From Ornithinibacillus bavariensis (GTDB lineage: Bacteria > Bacillota > Bacilli > Bacillales > Amphibacillaceae): a stretch of 64,000 nucleotides of DNA. Shown here one piece after another: positions 8,073 through 17,296 of this stretch; the stretch's first letter is position 1; each line of letters begins with the position of its first letter. Under the pieces are notes generated by a model. The model was not told the origin of the DNA. It ran no database searches and saw only the letters and a program-made list of their open reading frames with translations. The position numbers and the translations under genes were made by a program. The stretch is taken from NCBI RefSeq assembly GCF_018333235.1, contig NZ_BORP01000001.1, positions 930,001-994,000 on the forward strand. The letters are read 5' to 3'.

Positions 8073-9578
8073 ATGCAAAAACAATTACAACAAATTACAG
8101 CTGATATGCAGCTTGAAGAAAATTACTACACATTAGAAAAAGCTCTACTTGATTTATATTTCCATAAAAATTGCACAACTAAATCTTTAGCTCATACGAC
8201 AGGCTTACCAATACCAATCGTTTCAGCAATGAAGAAAGAATTCGCAAAGCGAGGATGGGGCAAACATAGCTTAACGAAAAAGGGTCAGCTTGCTATCTCG
8301 CAATATTTTCAACTCTTAGGTGCTGATACTAAACTCTACCTTCAATTAACGACTGATGATGCATTTCGTACGGAATGGATTACACAAAATATAAGCGAAT
8401 TAAGCACGATTTATGACGCTAGACCTACAGCTGATGTAGCAATTGATCAATCAAAATGTACAGTTGAGACAGCCATAAAACGTGCATTGCTCGCACTAGA
8501 CTATACGATGCTACTCAATAAGGGAATTTTGTGTTTAGGCGATGATGATTTCATCAGTATTGCACTAGCGTTTTTACTAAAGAAAATCGCTCCTCATTCC
8601 ACAACTAAAATTGTTGTGTTAGATATTGATAGGCGAATTTTATATACGATTAACAAAATAGCTGAGGACTATGAGCTTCCGATTAAAACAGATTATTATA
8701 ACGTTCAGGAGCCTTTGCCTAAAAAATACGCCCATCAGTTTGATTGCGTATACACAGATACCCCGTATACCTTGATTGGCTCACAGCTTTTTTTATCTCG
8801 TGCAATTAACGCACTAAAGCCAGAAGCAATGCGGCATGTATTTTTTTCCTACGCTAAGCGAAGCTACCAAAAGCAGTCGCAAATACAGCAAAGCTTATGT
8901 GCTATGGGTTTTGTTATTGACAGTATTAAATACGATATAAACACCTATGAAGGTTCACAAATTTTAGGCGCCAAAAGTCAATTATTCGTATTACAAACAA
9001 CAGAGCAAATGATTCCCTATATTACTAATCAGCGTAAATTTACGCAACCAATTTACACAGGAGAAATTGAACGGAAATCTGTGGTTTATCAGTGTACCCA
9101 TTGTCAGCACTCAATTACTGTCGGCGTTGGACATCAATACACCACTATTGCTCAGCTTCAATCCAGTGGTTGCCCGAGTTGTAAAAATAATAAGTTTTCA
9201 CAAATTAAGAGAACAGTAGATAAGACACAATCCCAGCATACATTAGGACATCAAATTTTATTAGAGTTGCATGATTGCGATGTTGAATTACTCAATGACG
9301 TGCAACAAATTAAATCGATTATGTGTCAAGCTGCCCTTAAAGCAAAGGCAACGATTGTGACCGAACACTTCCATCATTTTTCACCTTACGGGGTTAGCGG
9401 TGTAGTCATTATTCAAGAATCACATTTAACGATTCATACGTGGCCAGAGTACGGTTATACGGCAATAGATGTTTTCACTTGTAACAGTAAATTAGCTCTA
9501 CAAGAGGCTGTTCAATTTATTACTGCGCAATTTAATGCAGGAATTGCCACACAGCATTACGTGCATCGGGGTAAATAG
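8073..9578 (+). CDS. Fusion of branched-chain polyamine synthase (BpsA-like) and S-adenosylmethionine decarboxylase (SpeD)
   Basis: A predicted two-enzyme polyamine protein of 501 residues. Residues 1-80 look like the winged-helix N-domain of BpsA. Residues about 125-310 form an aminopropyltransferase fold with the BpsA signatures [11 protein letters not shown] (GDDD at 156-159), the nucleotide-binding strand VVLDID (181-186) and TDTPYT (228-233, where known BpsA proteins have TDPPxT). A zinc-ribbon-like segment follows (C341/C344 and C367/C370). Residues 385-501 are a complete class 1 bacterial SpeD: self-cleavage to the pyruvoyl enzyme is expected between E449 and S450 in the motif [14 protein letters not shown], with H455 and C470 also conserved. 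SpeD decarboxylates AdoMet and BpsA transfers its aminopropyl group to spermidine, giving N4-branched polyamines. Fusion of donor synthesis and use in one chain is unusual. GAGAGGA precedes the ATG. Confidence 0.85.
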   Translation: MQKQLQQITADMQLEENYYTLEKALLDLYFHKNCTTKSLAHTTGLPIPIVSAMKKEFAKRGWGKHSLTKKGQLAISQYFQLLGADTKLYLQLTTDDAFRTEWITQNISELSTIYDARPTADVAIDQSKCTVETAIKRALLALDYTMLLNKGILCLGDDDFISIALAFLLKKIAPHSTTKIVVLDIDRRILYTINKIAEDYELPIKTDYYNVQEPLPKKYAHQFDCVYTDTPYTLIGSQLFLSRAINALKPEAMRHVFFSYAKRSYQKQSQIQQSLCAMGFVIDSIKYDINTYEGSQILGAKSQLFVLQTTEQMIPYITNQRKFTQPIYTGEIERKSVVYQCTHCQHSITVGVGHQYTTIAQLQSSGCPSCKNNKFSQIKRTVDKTQSQHTLGHQILLELHDCDVELLNDVQQIKSIMCQAALKAKATIVTEHFHHFSPYGVSGVVIIQESHLTIHTWPEYGYTAIDVFTCNSKLALQEAVQFITAQFNAGIATQHYVHRGK

Positions 9579-9615
9579 AAAAAATGGAGGGGCTGTCCTA
9601 TAAGCCCTTAAAATG

Positions 9616-9655
9616 AAACAGGAGAAGAAAAACAAGTTTTTTTCTTTTCCTGTTT
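9616..9655 (+). terminator. Terminator of the bpsA-speD fusion gene
   Basis: A long A/T-rich stem with one mismatch: AAACAGGAGAAGAAAAA pairs with a T-run followed by CTTTTCCTGTTT. Confidence 0.7.
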
Positions 9656-9810
9656 TCGATTAAAACTATAACAGTTCTATTTGGTGTCGTAACTTTAGAG
9701 TTGTGACATTGCTTATAATATATCTAATTTGGATGTGTAATGTGATGTGATACACTTAAACTAACGGGTTCTTTACTAAATTATTTAAAAAATAAAGAAA
9801 GGAGAATTAC

Positions 9811-9951
9811 ATGAAAAGCTTTAGTGAAGCCGAAATTGAAAAATAATTAAAATATACTTATGAGAATGTTATCCCACTTGAAGAAGTATTGGGTAATTGT
9901 TTTACATGTGGTGAACTTCTTAGTGAAGTAGAGTTGCCTGAAGGTCTTTAA
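9811..9951 (+). pseudogene. Small CxxC protein gene with an early stop
   Basis: An ATG with a good ribosome binding site (AAAGGAGA) starts a frame that reads MKSFSEAEIEK, then TAA at 9844-9846. The same frame continues without interruption (LKYTYENVIPLEEVLG, NCFTCGELLSEVELPEGL) to a second TAA at 9949. The intact product would have about 46 residues with one CxxC motif. One base change explains the interruption, so this is probably a recent pseudogene or a sequencing error. The family is not known. Confidence 0.5.
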
Positions 9952-10210
9952 TGTACAAGGCAAAGTAAAAACAAAATTCACAGAAAAACCTAAAAAAAGG
10001 TAGGTGTAAGTATTATTGTGAGATTCGTTAGCAATATGTATATACGCCTTGATGACTTTGGTATTTGTTTTATCTAGTTTACATAATATATCTTATAGGA
10101 ACTTACAATGGAATCAATATTATTAATCTCATAATTAAAGTTTACTCCTGATATTGAGACGGAAACAAAAAACGCTATAAAATATTTTTAATTTTATAGC
10201 GCTGAAATTA
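9952..10210. other. Intergenic region between convergent genes
   Basis: No gene is seen. The last part contains an inverted repeat (TATAAAATATTT...AATTTTATAGCG, about 10170-10202) that could serve as the citrate synthase terminator on the minus strand. Confidence 0.3.
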
Positions 10211-11281
10211 TTATTTTCCTATATACATAGCATTTGGTCTAAAAATAGTATTATTACTCATTTGTTCGATTGCATGTGCACACCAACCAACTATTCTACT
10301 TGAGCTAAAAATCGCTGTAAATAACATTGGATTAATATTTAATGCTTTCATAATCGCTGCTGCATAATATTCTACATTGGTATATAGATTTTGGTTTGGT
10401 TTAACTTCTTTTAATATCTCTATTGTTTTTAGTTCCGTTTCAAATGCTAATTCAACCCATTCTGGTAATTGATCAAGTTGTGAAATTGTGTATTTTAATG
10501 CTTCAGCTCGTGGATCGATTGTTTTATATACTCTGTGACCAAATCCCATAATTCGCTCTTTGTTTCTTAATTTTTTGTGAATTATTTCACATATATTATC
10601 TTTTGTTTCAATTTCTTCCAATAGTTCAATCACTCCAGATGGTGCGCCGCCATGTAATGGGCCTTTCATGGTTCCAATTGCACTAGTAATTGCGGATACT
10701 AAATCACTTTCTGTTGAAATTGTCACCCTTGCTGCAAATGTAGATGCATTTAAACCGTGTTCCATTGTCAATATTAGGTAAGTTTCTAGTATTTTTGCGT
10801 GAATATGGTTTGTCTCTTCATTTAGCATATAAATTAAATTCTCCACATGATTTAATGATTTATCAGGTTTCAAAAATGGTAGATGGTTCATTCTACGATA
10901 CTGGTAGGATATAATTGTAGGAATGACTGCAATTAGCCTTAACGCAGATTCTTCTATTTCAACACCATGCTTTATGTGATGAGACGAAATGAGTGTTCTC
11001 AGTACATCCATGATTTCCATATCAATCGGTAGTTCAAGAAGGATTCTCTCCATATAATCTGGAAGAGAGCGATAATCCTTTAATTTTGATTCAAACTCCT
11101 CTTTTGTAATTGGGTCAGGAAATTCCTCGTATAAAAGAAAATATGCAACTTCCTCAAAAGAGTAACCTTCTACTAATTGTTGAATTTCCTTACCACGATA
11201 GCTTAATCGACCTTGGTCTCCATCAATGTTACTCAGCTTTGTTTGTACTGCTGTAACATTTTTTAATCCTGGTTGAAACAT
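10211..11281 (-). CDS. citA: Citrate synthase (minor, CitA type)
   Basis: It condenses oxaloacetate and acetyl-CoA to citrate, the entry step of the TCA cycle. The 356-residue length, the motif GPLHGGAP with its catalytic His, and GHRVYKTIDPRAEAL with the second conserved His are diagnostic of the bacterial type I citrate synthase/2-methylcitrate synthase group. The divergently transcribed LysR regulator 110 nt away matches the citA-citR arrangement of B. subtilis, where CitR represses citA; this is the main reason for calling it citA and not citZ. Methylcitrate synthase cannot be fully excluded. The ATG at 11281 is preferred over the in-frame GTG at 11290 because GGGAG lies 8 nt before it. 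Confidence 0.85.
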   Translation of the reverse strand: MFQPGLKNVTAVQTKLSNIDGDQGRLSYRGKEIQQLVEGYSFEEVAYFLLYEEFPDPITKEEFESKLKDYRSLPDYMERILLELPIDMEIMDVLRTLISSHHIKHGVEIEESALRLIAVIPTIISYQYRRMNHLPFLKPDKSLNHVENLIYMLNEETNHIHAKILETYLILTMEHGLNASTFAARVTISTESDLVSAITSAIGTMKGPLHGGAPSGVIELLEEIETKDNICEIIHKKLRNKERIMGFGHRVYKTIDPRAEALKYTISQLDQLPEWVELAFETELKTIEILKEVKPNQNLYTNVEYYAAAIMKALNINPMLFTAIFSSSRIVGWCAHAIEQMSNNTIFRPNAMYIGK

Positions 11282-11391
11282 TTTGACCACTCCCTCTTCC
11301 CTTTGCTTACATTATAATAAAGTAAAAACATTATTAAAATTTAATATTTTTTAATATAATAATAAATAATTCTTATTAATTGAGGTGCTAG
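11282..11391. promoter_or_regulatory. Divergent citA/citR promoter region
   Basis: This 110-nt AT-rich region separates the two starts and must hold both promoters and the LysR-type operator. A run of ATTATTAAAATTTAATA/TTTTTTAATATAATAATAA dyads is centred near 11345. The exact T-N11-A site cannot be assigned by eye. Confidence 0.55.
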
Positions 11392-12270
11392 ATGGATATT
11401 AAGAATCTAAAAACATTTATCCTTGCAGCAGAATATGAAAATTATCGTCAGGTGGCTGAAAAATTATATTTAACACAGCCAGCAATTACCTTTCAAATAA
11501 AGCAGTTAGAGAAAGAATTGGGTGGACAATTATTTCATAAAGATGGTAGAAATATTGTTTTAACGGAGTTTGGTAGAATGTTTTATCACGAGGCTTCAGA
11601 GATTATCTCGCAATTTGAAAAAAGTCTTCACAGAATGAATCAATTTAAACAAGGGTATCATAAGCTACTTCGAATTGCTATTTCACCATTACTTGCCGAT
11701 ACAATTTTACCTACTATTTTGCATAAATATATGGCCACACACCCGAATGTTGAATTTACTATTCAAGTGATGGAATCAAGGCTAATTTCACAGCAAATAG
11801 AAAATGGTGATGTTGATGTAGGGCTATCAAGCCTACCAGGGTCTAGTCTTATTAAAACAATTCAATTTCATGAGGAAAATGTTGTTTTAGTAATGCGTCA
11901 TGACGGGTACGATGCTGAATCTGGCCCTATTTTAGATGGCTTGGGAATATTAGAAGAACATATATTGTTTACCGATAACCATCCTTACTACTGGGGAAAG
12001 CTAAAAGAACAACTCCTTTTAAAGATTCCCTCCCTTCGAATGATGAAAGTCAATCAAACGTACGTTACAAAACGATTTGTACTGGAAGGTATGGGGGTTA
12101 GCTTTCTCCCTCTATCAAGTATTAATAAGGAGATAATTGAAGGTAGATTATTAGAAATACCTGTTCACTTTATTGAAACGCCTCGAGCTGGCATGTATTT
12201 TTTATATAAAAACAACCATCAATTTGATCCGGAGCTAATGAATTTTATCGCTTCCTTCCACTTTAGCTAG
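11392..12270 (+). CDS. citR: LysR-family transcriptional regulator (CitR-like)
   Basis: A cytosolic DNA-binding regulator of 292 residues. Residues 1-60 form the LysR winged helix-turn-helix (MDIKNLKTFILAAEYENYRQ, then AEKLYLTQPAITFQIKQLEK), and residues about 90-290 a periplasmic-binding-protein-like effector domain. The divergent citrate synthase gene suggests it is the CitR repressor, though other LysR roles are possible. GAGGTG lies 5 nt before the ATG. Confidence 0.75.
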   Translation: MDIKNLKTFILAAEYENYRQVAEKLYLTQPAITFQIKQLEKELGGQLFHKDGRNIVLTEFGRMFYHEASEIISQFEKSLHRMNQFKQGYHKLLRIAISPLLADTILPTILHKYMATHPNVEFTIQVMESRLISQQIENGDVDVGLSSLPGSSLIKTIQFHEENVVLVMRHDGYDAESGPILDGLGILEEHILFTDNHPYYWGKLKEQLLLKIPSLRMMKVNQTYVTKRFVLEGMGVSFLPLSSINKEIIEGRLLEIPVHFIETPRAGMYFLYKNNHQFDPELMNFIASFHFS

Positions 12271-12354
12271 TTATCTTGTACAATCAAGATAAATTTTCAC
12301 AATTATAGTAAACTAAAAATAACTAAAATGATAGATTTCAGATGAGGTGTGTTC

Positions 12355-13149
12355 ATGCAAAAATATTCTCGTTATATAGGTATAGTTTTAATGCTTTTCA
12401 TCATAGCTGGCTGTACTTCAAATAAACAATCTAACATCTCTCTAGCCAATGACACATCTATTGAATTAACTATTTCAGCGGCTGTTAGTCTTAAGGAGTC
12501 CTTAGAAATTATCCAGAAGAAGTATGAAGCAGACAACCCACACGTTAAATTAAAATTTAATTATGGAAGTTCAGGTTCCCTTCAACAGCAAATATCGCAA
12601 GGTGCTCCCGTTGATCTATTTTTCTCGGCAGCTAACGATAAGTTTCAAAAACTCATCACCGAAGGCATAATTACACCGGATGACGGTACTACTCTCTTAT
12701 TCAACGAACTTGTAGTAATCACGCCAAAAGAAAATGCATATCCGATTAAAAGCTTAACTGATTTAGTACATAAGGAAATTGATCATATTTCTATCGGTAC
12801 TCCAGAGACGGTTCCAGCTGGGAAATATGCTAAGGAAGCCCTTGAAAAAAGTGGCTTGTGGAACGATTTAGAGCCTAAACTAGTATTTGCTAAAGATGTC
12901 CGCCAAGTATTATCATATGTAGAGACAGCTAATGTGGAAGCAGGTATAGTCTATAAAACAGATGCACTTATTTCTGACAAAATTGCAATCATTGATACAA
13001 TTGATTCAACTACCCACATTCCTATTGAGTATCCTGTAGGAATTGTTAAGCATTCCCAAAACTATGAAGCTGCCAAACAATTTTTAAACTATTTACAAAG
13101 TATAGAAGCAATTGAGGTCTTTGAGGAATATGGATTTATTACACAGTAG
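12355..13149 (+). CDS. modA: Molybdate ABC transporter substrate-binding lipoprotein
   Basis: The extracellular lipoprotein that captures molybdate (or tungstate) for import. A lipobox IIAGC places the lipidated Cys at about residue 20. The mature part has ModA hallmarks: LTISAAVSLKESLEII, NYGSSGSLQQQISQGAPVD (oxyanion-binding Ser residues) and GTPETVPAGKYAKEAL. The length (264) is normal. GAGGTG precedes the ATG at 12355; an in-frame GTG at 12349 overlaps that site and is less likely. modB follows with overlapping reading frames, so the two are one operon. Confidence 0.92.
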   Translation: MQKYSRYIGIVLMLFIIAGCTSNKQSNISLANDTSIELTISAAVSLKESLEIIQKKYEADNPHVKLKFNYGSSGSLQQQISQGAPVDLFFSAANDKFQKLITEGIITPDDGTTLLFNELVVITPKENAYPIKSLTDLVHKEIDHISIGTPETVPAGKYAKEALEKSGLWNDLEPKLVFAKDVRQVLSYVETANVEAGIVYKTDALISDKIAIIDTIDSTTHIPIEYPVGIVKHSQNYEAAKQFLNYLQSIEAIEVFEEYGFITQ

Positions 13150-13813
13150 CTTGTTAACCGATGAATTTTGGAGTCCTATCTGGCAGTCACTAAAAATTTC
13201 AACTGTTTCTGGCATTATCGTTATAGTGTTAGGTACATTGATAGGGAAATATTTTAGTCGAAAACAAATTAAAGGAATGTCCATTTTAGAAACTATCATT
13301 ATGCTCCCTATTGTTCTCCCCCCTACTGTTGTCGGATTTTTACTTATTGTAGTCTTTGGTAGAAACAGTTTAATGGGTAGAATAATAGAATGGATTTTTA
13401 ATCAACCGGTAATCTTTACATGGTGGGCTGCAGTCATTGCTTCTGCAATAGTTGCGTTTCCATTGATGTATCAGTCTGCAAAAGCAGCATTCCAAAGCGT
13501 AAATAGTGATATTGAAGCTGCTGCAAGGCTGGATGGAGCAAATGAATGGAGAGTGTTTCTCTTTATATCTATTCCCCTTGCTTCCAGGGTACTAATATCG
13601 GGATGTATCTTAAGCTTTGCTCGTGCTTTAGGAGAATTCGGAGCAACGTTAATGTTTGCTGGCAATATCCCTGGTAAGACACAGACTGTTCCGACAGCAA
13701 TTTATATTGCAATGGATTCAGGTAATACAAATCTTGCTTGGGCTTGGGTAATATCAATTATGGTAATATCGTTCGTCATGCTATTATTTGTTCGTTCTAG
13801 GCAATTCCAATAG
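13130..13813 (+). CDS. modB: Molybdate ABC transporter permease
   Basis: The membrane subunit of the molybdate importer, 227 residues with about five TM segments. The cytoplasmic EAA loop that docks the ATPase is clear (EAAARLDGANEWRVFLFISIP), and ALGEFGATLMFAGN is a ModB signature. The ATG at 13130 overlaps modA by 20 nt and has GAGGT 11 nt upstream; a TTG at 13112 is an alternative. No modC ATPase gene follows, as in B. subtilis, so a shared ATPase must serve it. Part of its 3' end and its terminator are duplicated about 900 nt downstream. Confidence 0.9.
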   Translation: MDLLHSSLLTDEFWSPIWQSLKISTVSGIIVIVLGTLIGKYFSRKQIKGMSILETIIMLPIVLPPTVVGFLLIVVFGRNSLMGRIIEWIFNQPVIFTWWAAVIASAIVAFPLMYQSAKAAFQSVNSDIEAAARLDGANEWRVFLFISIPLASRVLISGCILSFARALGEFGATLMFAGNIPGKTQTVPTAIYIAMDSGNTNLAWAWVISIMVISFVMLLFVRSRQFQ

Positions 13814-13912
13814 AAATTAAGTCTGCTAATGAACTATTTCTCAAAAATAGAAGAAAATAGCCTTATTTTCCATAGAAACTGGGAAATAAGGCTTTTTACA
13901 ATGTTTCATTAA
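13777..13912 (+). repeat. Direct repeat copy 1 (modB 3' end plus terminator)
   Basis: This 136-nt segment covers the last codons of modB and its terminator. It aligns with 14676-14811 with scattered substitutions. Shared blocks include ATTCCAATAGAA, TTCTCaAAAAATAGAA-type sequence, the terminator hairpin and AATGTTTCATTAA. Confidence 0.7.
13860..13897 (+). terminator. modAB terminator
   Basis: GCCTTATTTTCC (13860-13871) pairs with GGGAAATAAGGC (13881-13892), followed by TTTTT. It lies inside the repeated segment 13777-13912. Confidence 0.85.
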
Positions 13913-14089
13913 CGGCCAGTGAGGCAATTCATTATAGCCTCACTGAATTAGTTATAGAGGGTGCTGGTACAATTGGTTTCATATTATTCAAATAGTTTTA
14001 TTTTAGTAATCGCATTTTACTGGAATATTTTTTCGTTTATAGAAATAAATTATAATGAAATTTTATGGAGTCAATTAGGGAGGAATATT

Positions 14090-14537
14090 ATGAGAGACAT
14101 AAACCAATCTGAGGATATCATGGGAATCGGTCAACAAGACGTTTTCCAACCTTATGTTACAGAAGATGGTTGGACCGTAGTTACACCCGGTGCAGAGTCA
14201 GGACGTCGACAAGCACAAGGCAAGAAAGTTTATGCCTGGTCACAGGTTGAGGTTCAACTCCATTCAAAGGAGGACCTAGACGTATGCATTGCCCACTTGA
14301 AGGAGTCAGATCGTCGATTTGAAAAATCCATGGGACTGGTCGATAGCATCGTACAAGGGCAATACTGTTCGATTTGGCGTTGAATGGTATGATAAAGACT
14401 TCTTTGAAGAGCGAAAAGAGGCATATCTAAACCCTAAACATACTGTAATGTATTCTCATTTTGGTGCAACAGTTAACGATTTCGCCGTGGTTCATTACCT
14501 GACCAAAGAAGATGGAACAATTGTAAGTAAGGCATAA
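14090..14537 (+). pseudogene. Frameshifted gene of unknown function
   Basis: Frame one starts at the ATG at 14090 (ribosome binding site GGGAGGAAT) and encodes about 77 residues (including VTEDGWTVVTPGAESG and QVEVQLHSKEDLD) before leaving the conserved frame. From about 14322 the second frame continues (NPWDWSIASYKGNTVRFGVE and later HTVMYSHFGATVNDFAVVHY) to 14537. Removing one A from the five-A run at 14322-14326 joins them into one protein of about 148 residues with no signal peptide or TM segment. I do not recognise the family. The break could be a real mutation, a sequencing error or slippage. Confidence 0.6.
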
Positions 14538-14675
14538 AATATTAATTAATTCTATCTCAAAACAGACTTTTCATTTTTTCATGTAACAATATTTTTTGTT
14601 CTTTTAACTAAGACCGCTAGTGCTTCAGATGGATACTTACCTGATAAGAATTTAATAAACGGCACTTTCGCTTAT

Positions 14676-14811
14676 CATGTCATTATCTGTTCCTTCTAAG
14701 AGATTCCAATAGAATATAAGTCGGTTGATGGACTTATTCTCCAAAAATAGAAAAAAAGCCTTAATTTTCCATTTAAACCAGGAAATAAGGCTTTTTTCAA
14801 TGTTTCATTAA
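14676..14811 (+). repeat. Direct repeat copy 2 (relic of modB 3' end plus terminator)
   Basis: This diverged copy of 13777-13912 retains the relic of the last modB codons and stop (TCCTTCTAAGAGATTCCAATAG-like) and a second terminator: GCCTTAATTTTCC (14758-14770) pairing with GGAAATAAGGC (14781-14791), then six T. The surrounding 14538-14868 stretch has no other gene. Confidence 0.65.
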
Positions 14812-14868
14812 TAGCTATTTAAGCATTAATTGTAGTATAACTACTACACGACAAAAGATCCCTCAATA

Positions 14869-15852
14869 CTACATTGCCATTCCAAAGCACAACGCATCCT
14901 CTTTCATCGCCTCTGATAAATTCTTTCGTAAGTCTTTTAACCATTCTGGCTCATTGTCCCACTGATCTTGTACGGATATTTTTACTCGAGCATATCCGTA
15001 CAAATTAGCAAATCGTCTGCAAGCAGGTATTAGTGACATCATATCATCAGAGATCTCGAACTCAGTACGATATCCATCCAAAAAGTATTGTTTTTTCTGC
15101 TGATACATTTCTGGATGTACACAATCTTGTAAACTAGTAAGTGATTGCTCAATATCCATTACATACCAGTGATACATCGAATCATCAAAATCAATAATAT
15201 TACAAGATTTAGTATTCTCATCATAGAATACATTGTCATATTCAAAGTCATAATGAATCAATCCAAAGGTCTTTTTTGTCATTGGAATATCAGCAAAATA
15301 ATCTTGTAATAGCTTAGTTTCCCTCAAAGCCGATTCTTCATTTGGAAAATCAACTAGAATAGTATAAATCCAATTTAACACATCATTGTATGACCATCGT
15401 TTGTATTTACTGGGATTATACTCACTAGATAATTGATGAAGCTTCCCTAAAGCTTTTCCATAGCAGAAAATAATATCCTCGCTTAAGTCCGTTAAATTGA
15501 GTTGCTTCCCTGCTACACGTTTAAATACAGAGGCATAATATTCGCCCCATGGTGTTCGTGTTTCGACAAGCTCCTTCCCATTTTTGGATACAACCGTTTC
15601 CAAAACTCCATATTGTTTGGAACGTAGATAAGTAATAAAATCGAGTTCTGCTAAAATATTATCTCCGTTTTTCTCTGTTTTTGGAGAAAATCTTAAAAGC
15701 TGCGTCTTGCCATGGACCTGAAAAGGATAAATAGCATTTGACGATATTCTGTAGTACTTAAACATATCAAGAGACTGATTATCATATTCCCAGTTTCTTA
15801 ACAGCATTTCGGCTAAATCCACATTATTAAAGAGATATTTTAATTTCAACAT
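14869..15852 (-). CDS. Aminoglycoside phosphotransferase (APH)-family kinase
   Basis: A cytosolic small-molecule kinase of 327 residues with the APH/choline kinase fold. The catalytic loop is LIHYDFEYDNVF (H-x-D-x-x-x-x-N), followed by the metal-binding IIDFDDS; the N-lobe contains TQLLRFSP with a Val/Leu-rich ATP site. Members of this Bacillus group act on unknown amino-alcohol or spore-coat-linked substrates and are not usually resistance enzymes. A ribosome binding site GGGAG precedes the ATG. It is separated from its neighbours and appears monocistronic. Confidence 0.75.
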   Translation of the reverse strand: MLKLKYLFNNVDLAEMLLRNWEYDNQSLDMFKYYRISSNAIYPFQVHGKTQLLRFSPKTEKNGDNILAELDFITYLRSKQYGVLETVVSKNGKELVETRTPWGEYYASVFKRVAGKQLNLTDLSEDIIFCYGKALGKLHQLSSEYNPSKYKRWSYNDVLNWIYTILVDFPNEESALRETKLLQDYFADIPMTKKTFGLIHYDFEYDNVFYDENTKSCNIIDFDDSMYHWYVMDIEQSLTSLQDCVHPEMYQQKKQYFLDGYRTEFEISDDMMSLIPACRRFANLYGYARVKISVQDQWDNEPEWLKDLRKNLSEAMKEDALCFGMAM

Positions 15853-16044
15853 AAACAGACAACTCCCTATTTGCTTTTTTAATAATCAACGTTCGATGTG
15901 ATCTTTGTTACCAGCTAATAATTTTGTAACTACTAACTTACTTTGTCTGAAATAGCATACTTCCCTCCAGTTATAAATTTTAGAAGAATAACTGGAAATT
16001 TTTTTATGAGAGTCTCTTGCTCATAGGAATTTAAATAATAAAAA

Positions 16045-16075
16045 AGCCACAGGGTAAATAATATAACCCTGTGGC
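16045..16075 (-). terminator. Strong bidirectional-type hairpin terminator
   Basis: AGCCACAGGGT pairs perfectly with ACCCTGTGGCT over 11 bp, and the T-run lies on the minus strand. It lies 320 nt downstream of the uridine-kinase-like gene. The rest of 15853-16393 shows no gene. Confidence 0.75.
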
Positions 16076-16393
16076 TGATACGTTCTGTTGCAAAAAGCGG
16101 ATGCTGCCATTGCCATAAACTAATTATTTATAAATCAAAAATTAAAATAGATTCTTCCGTATGAGTGAGAGGCAATACAATTAATTTCCAAGGTTATCTT
16201 CATTAAATTAGTCATTGCTTAATCTCACTCCCTTCACAAATTATAGGAATATTATACCATTTAAACAATTCATAATTCAATAGCATATCCAGTAAAATTT
16301 ATAATTTTAATAAAAATTAGACAGTACTCTATGTATACAACTCTTGTAGAATATAAAGAAACGTTATGTATCAATATTATTCCAGTGATTTCT

Positions 16394-17038
16394 TTACACT
16401 AATATCATTTTTTCTACAATTACCTCACCATTCGCTGTCTTCACAACAACATCGAAATTTTCGTGGAAAGGATGCATAAATACATCATATTGATTTCTGC
16501 GCTCATTATGAGATTGTTTTAAATAATTTATATCCATTCCCCTGTATTTTATATCGCGAACACTTCTTCGCTCATATTCCGTATGACTATCCGTATAAAA
16601 ATATATAGTGATATCAAATATACTAGGTTTTATGAAAGCAACACTCATTCCTTCTACAATAGTTACTTTTTTCTTAGACGTAAGTAACGTACTCGCGCTC
16701 CAATGAGTTCCTATCGTATATAAATCCATTCCTTCCTTCAACATCATCACATCCCTTTCTAAGGACAGTAAATGATGGGCAGCTGGATGACATGCAGTCA
16801 TTTTATAGCGATACCTTTGATTATTATATTCATAATCTATTAAGGTATTTTTCCTAACAGCTGAATCAATAATGTATGGGTCTGTGTTAAGGTAATTTAC
16901 ATTATTTTCCCCAAATACTTCGATAAGCTTTTTTGCGAAGGTTGTTTTTCCGGATGCACCATGACCAGATATACCAATCATGATTCTATGACTAGTATTA
17001 TCCACTTTATCTACTATCTCTTTTATTAGCCTCTCCAT
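16394..17038 (-). CDS. Uridine kinase-like P-loop nucleoside kinase
   Basis: A cytosolic ATP-dependent kinase of about 214 residues. The Walker A loop is GISGHGASGKTTFAKKL near residue 20-36, and a DPYI segment (NTDPYIIDS) corresponds to the Asp that follows in uridine kinases. VTIVEGMSVAF fits the Walker-B-like strand, and YERRSVRDIKYRGMD the Arg-rich lid. The phosphorylated nucleoside cannot be inferred; it is not the housekeeping udk. The ATG at 17038 is preferred because GGAGGAATTT lies just upstream; the in-frame ATG at 17050 lacks a site. Confidence 0.75.
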   Translation of the reverse strand: MERLIKEIVDKVDNTSHRIMIGISGHGASGKTTFAKKLIEVFGENNVNYLNTDPYIIDSAVRKNTLIDYEYNNQRYRYKMTACHPAAHHLLSLERDVMMLKEGMDLYTIGTHWSASTLLTSKKKVTIVEGMSVAFIKPSIFDITIYFYTDSHTEYERRSVRDIKYRGMDINYLKQSHNERRNQYDVFMHPFHENFDVVVKTANGEVIVEKMILV

Positions 17039-17296
17039 AAATTCCTCCATTGTACCATTTATTATTTTCTTCGATATCCCTTTACCTAACCTATTAACGA
17101 CTTAACAGTTATGCCATTATAGTTAAATATAATAACAAAACCTACGATTCGTATGTAAGTAAATAAGAACATCATTTCCATTGAAGCGTTACAGTAGTTT
17201 TCTTATTGTAGCATATAATTCTAATTATTTTCACTACATAAAAATAACATGCAGAGTTCAATAAGAATATTAAAACTCTGCATGCTTCCGTTTTTC

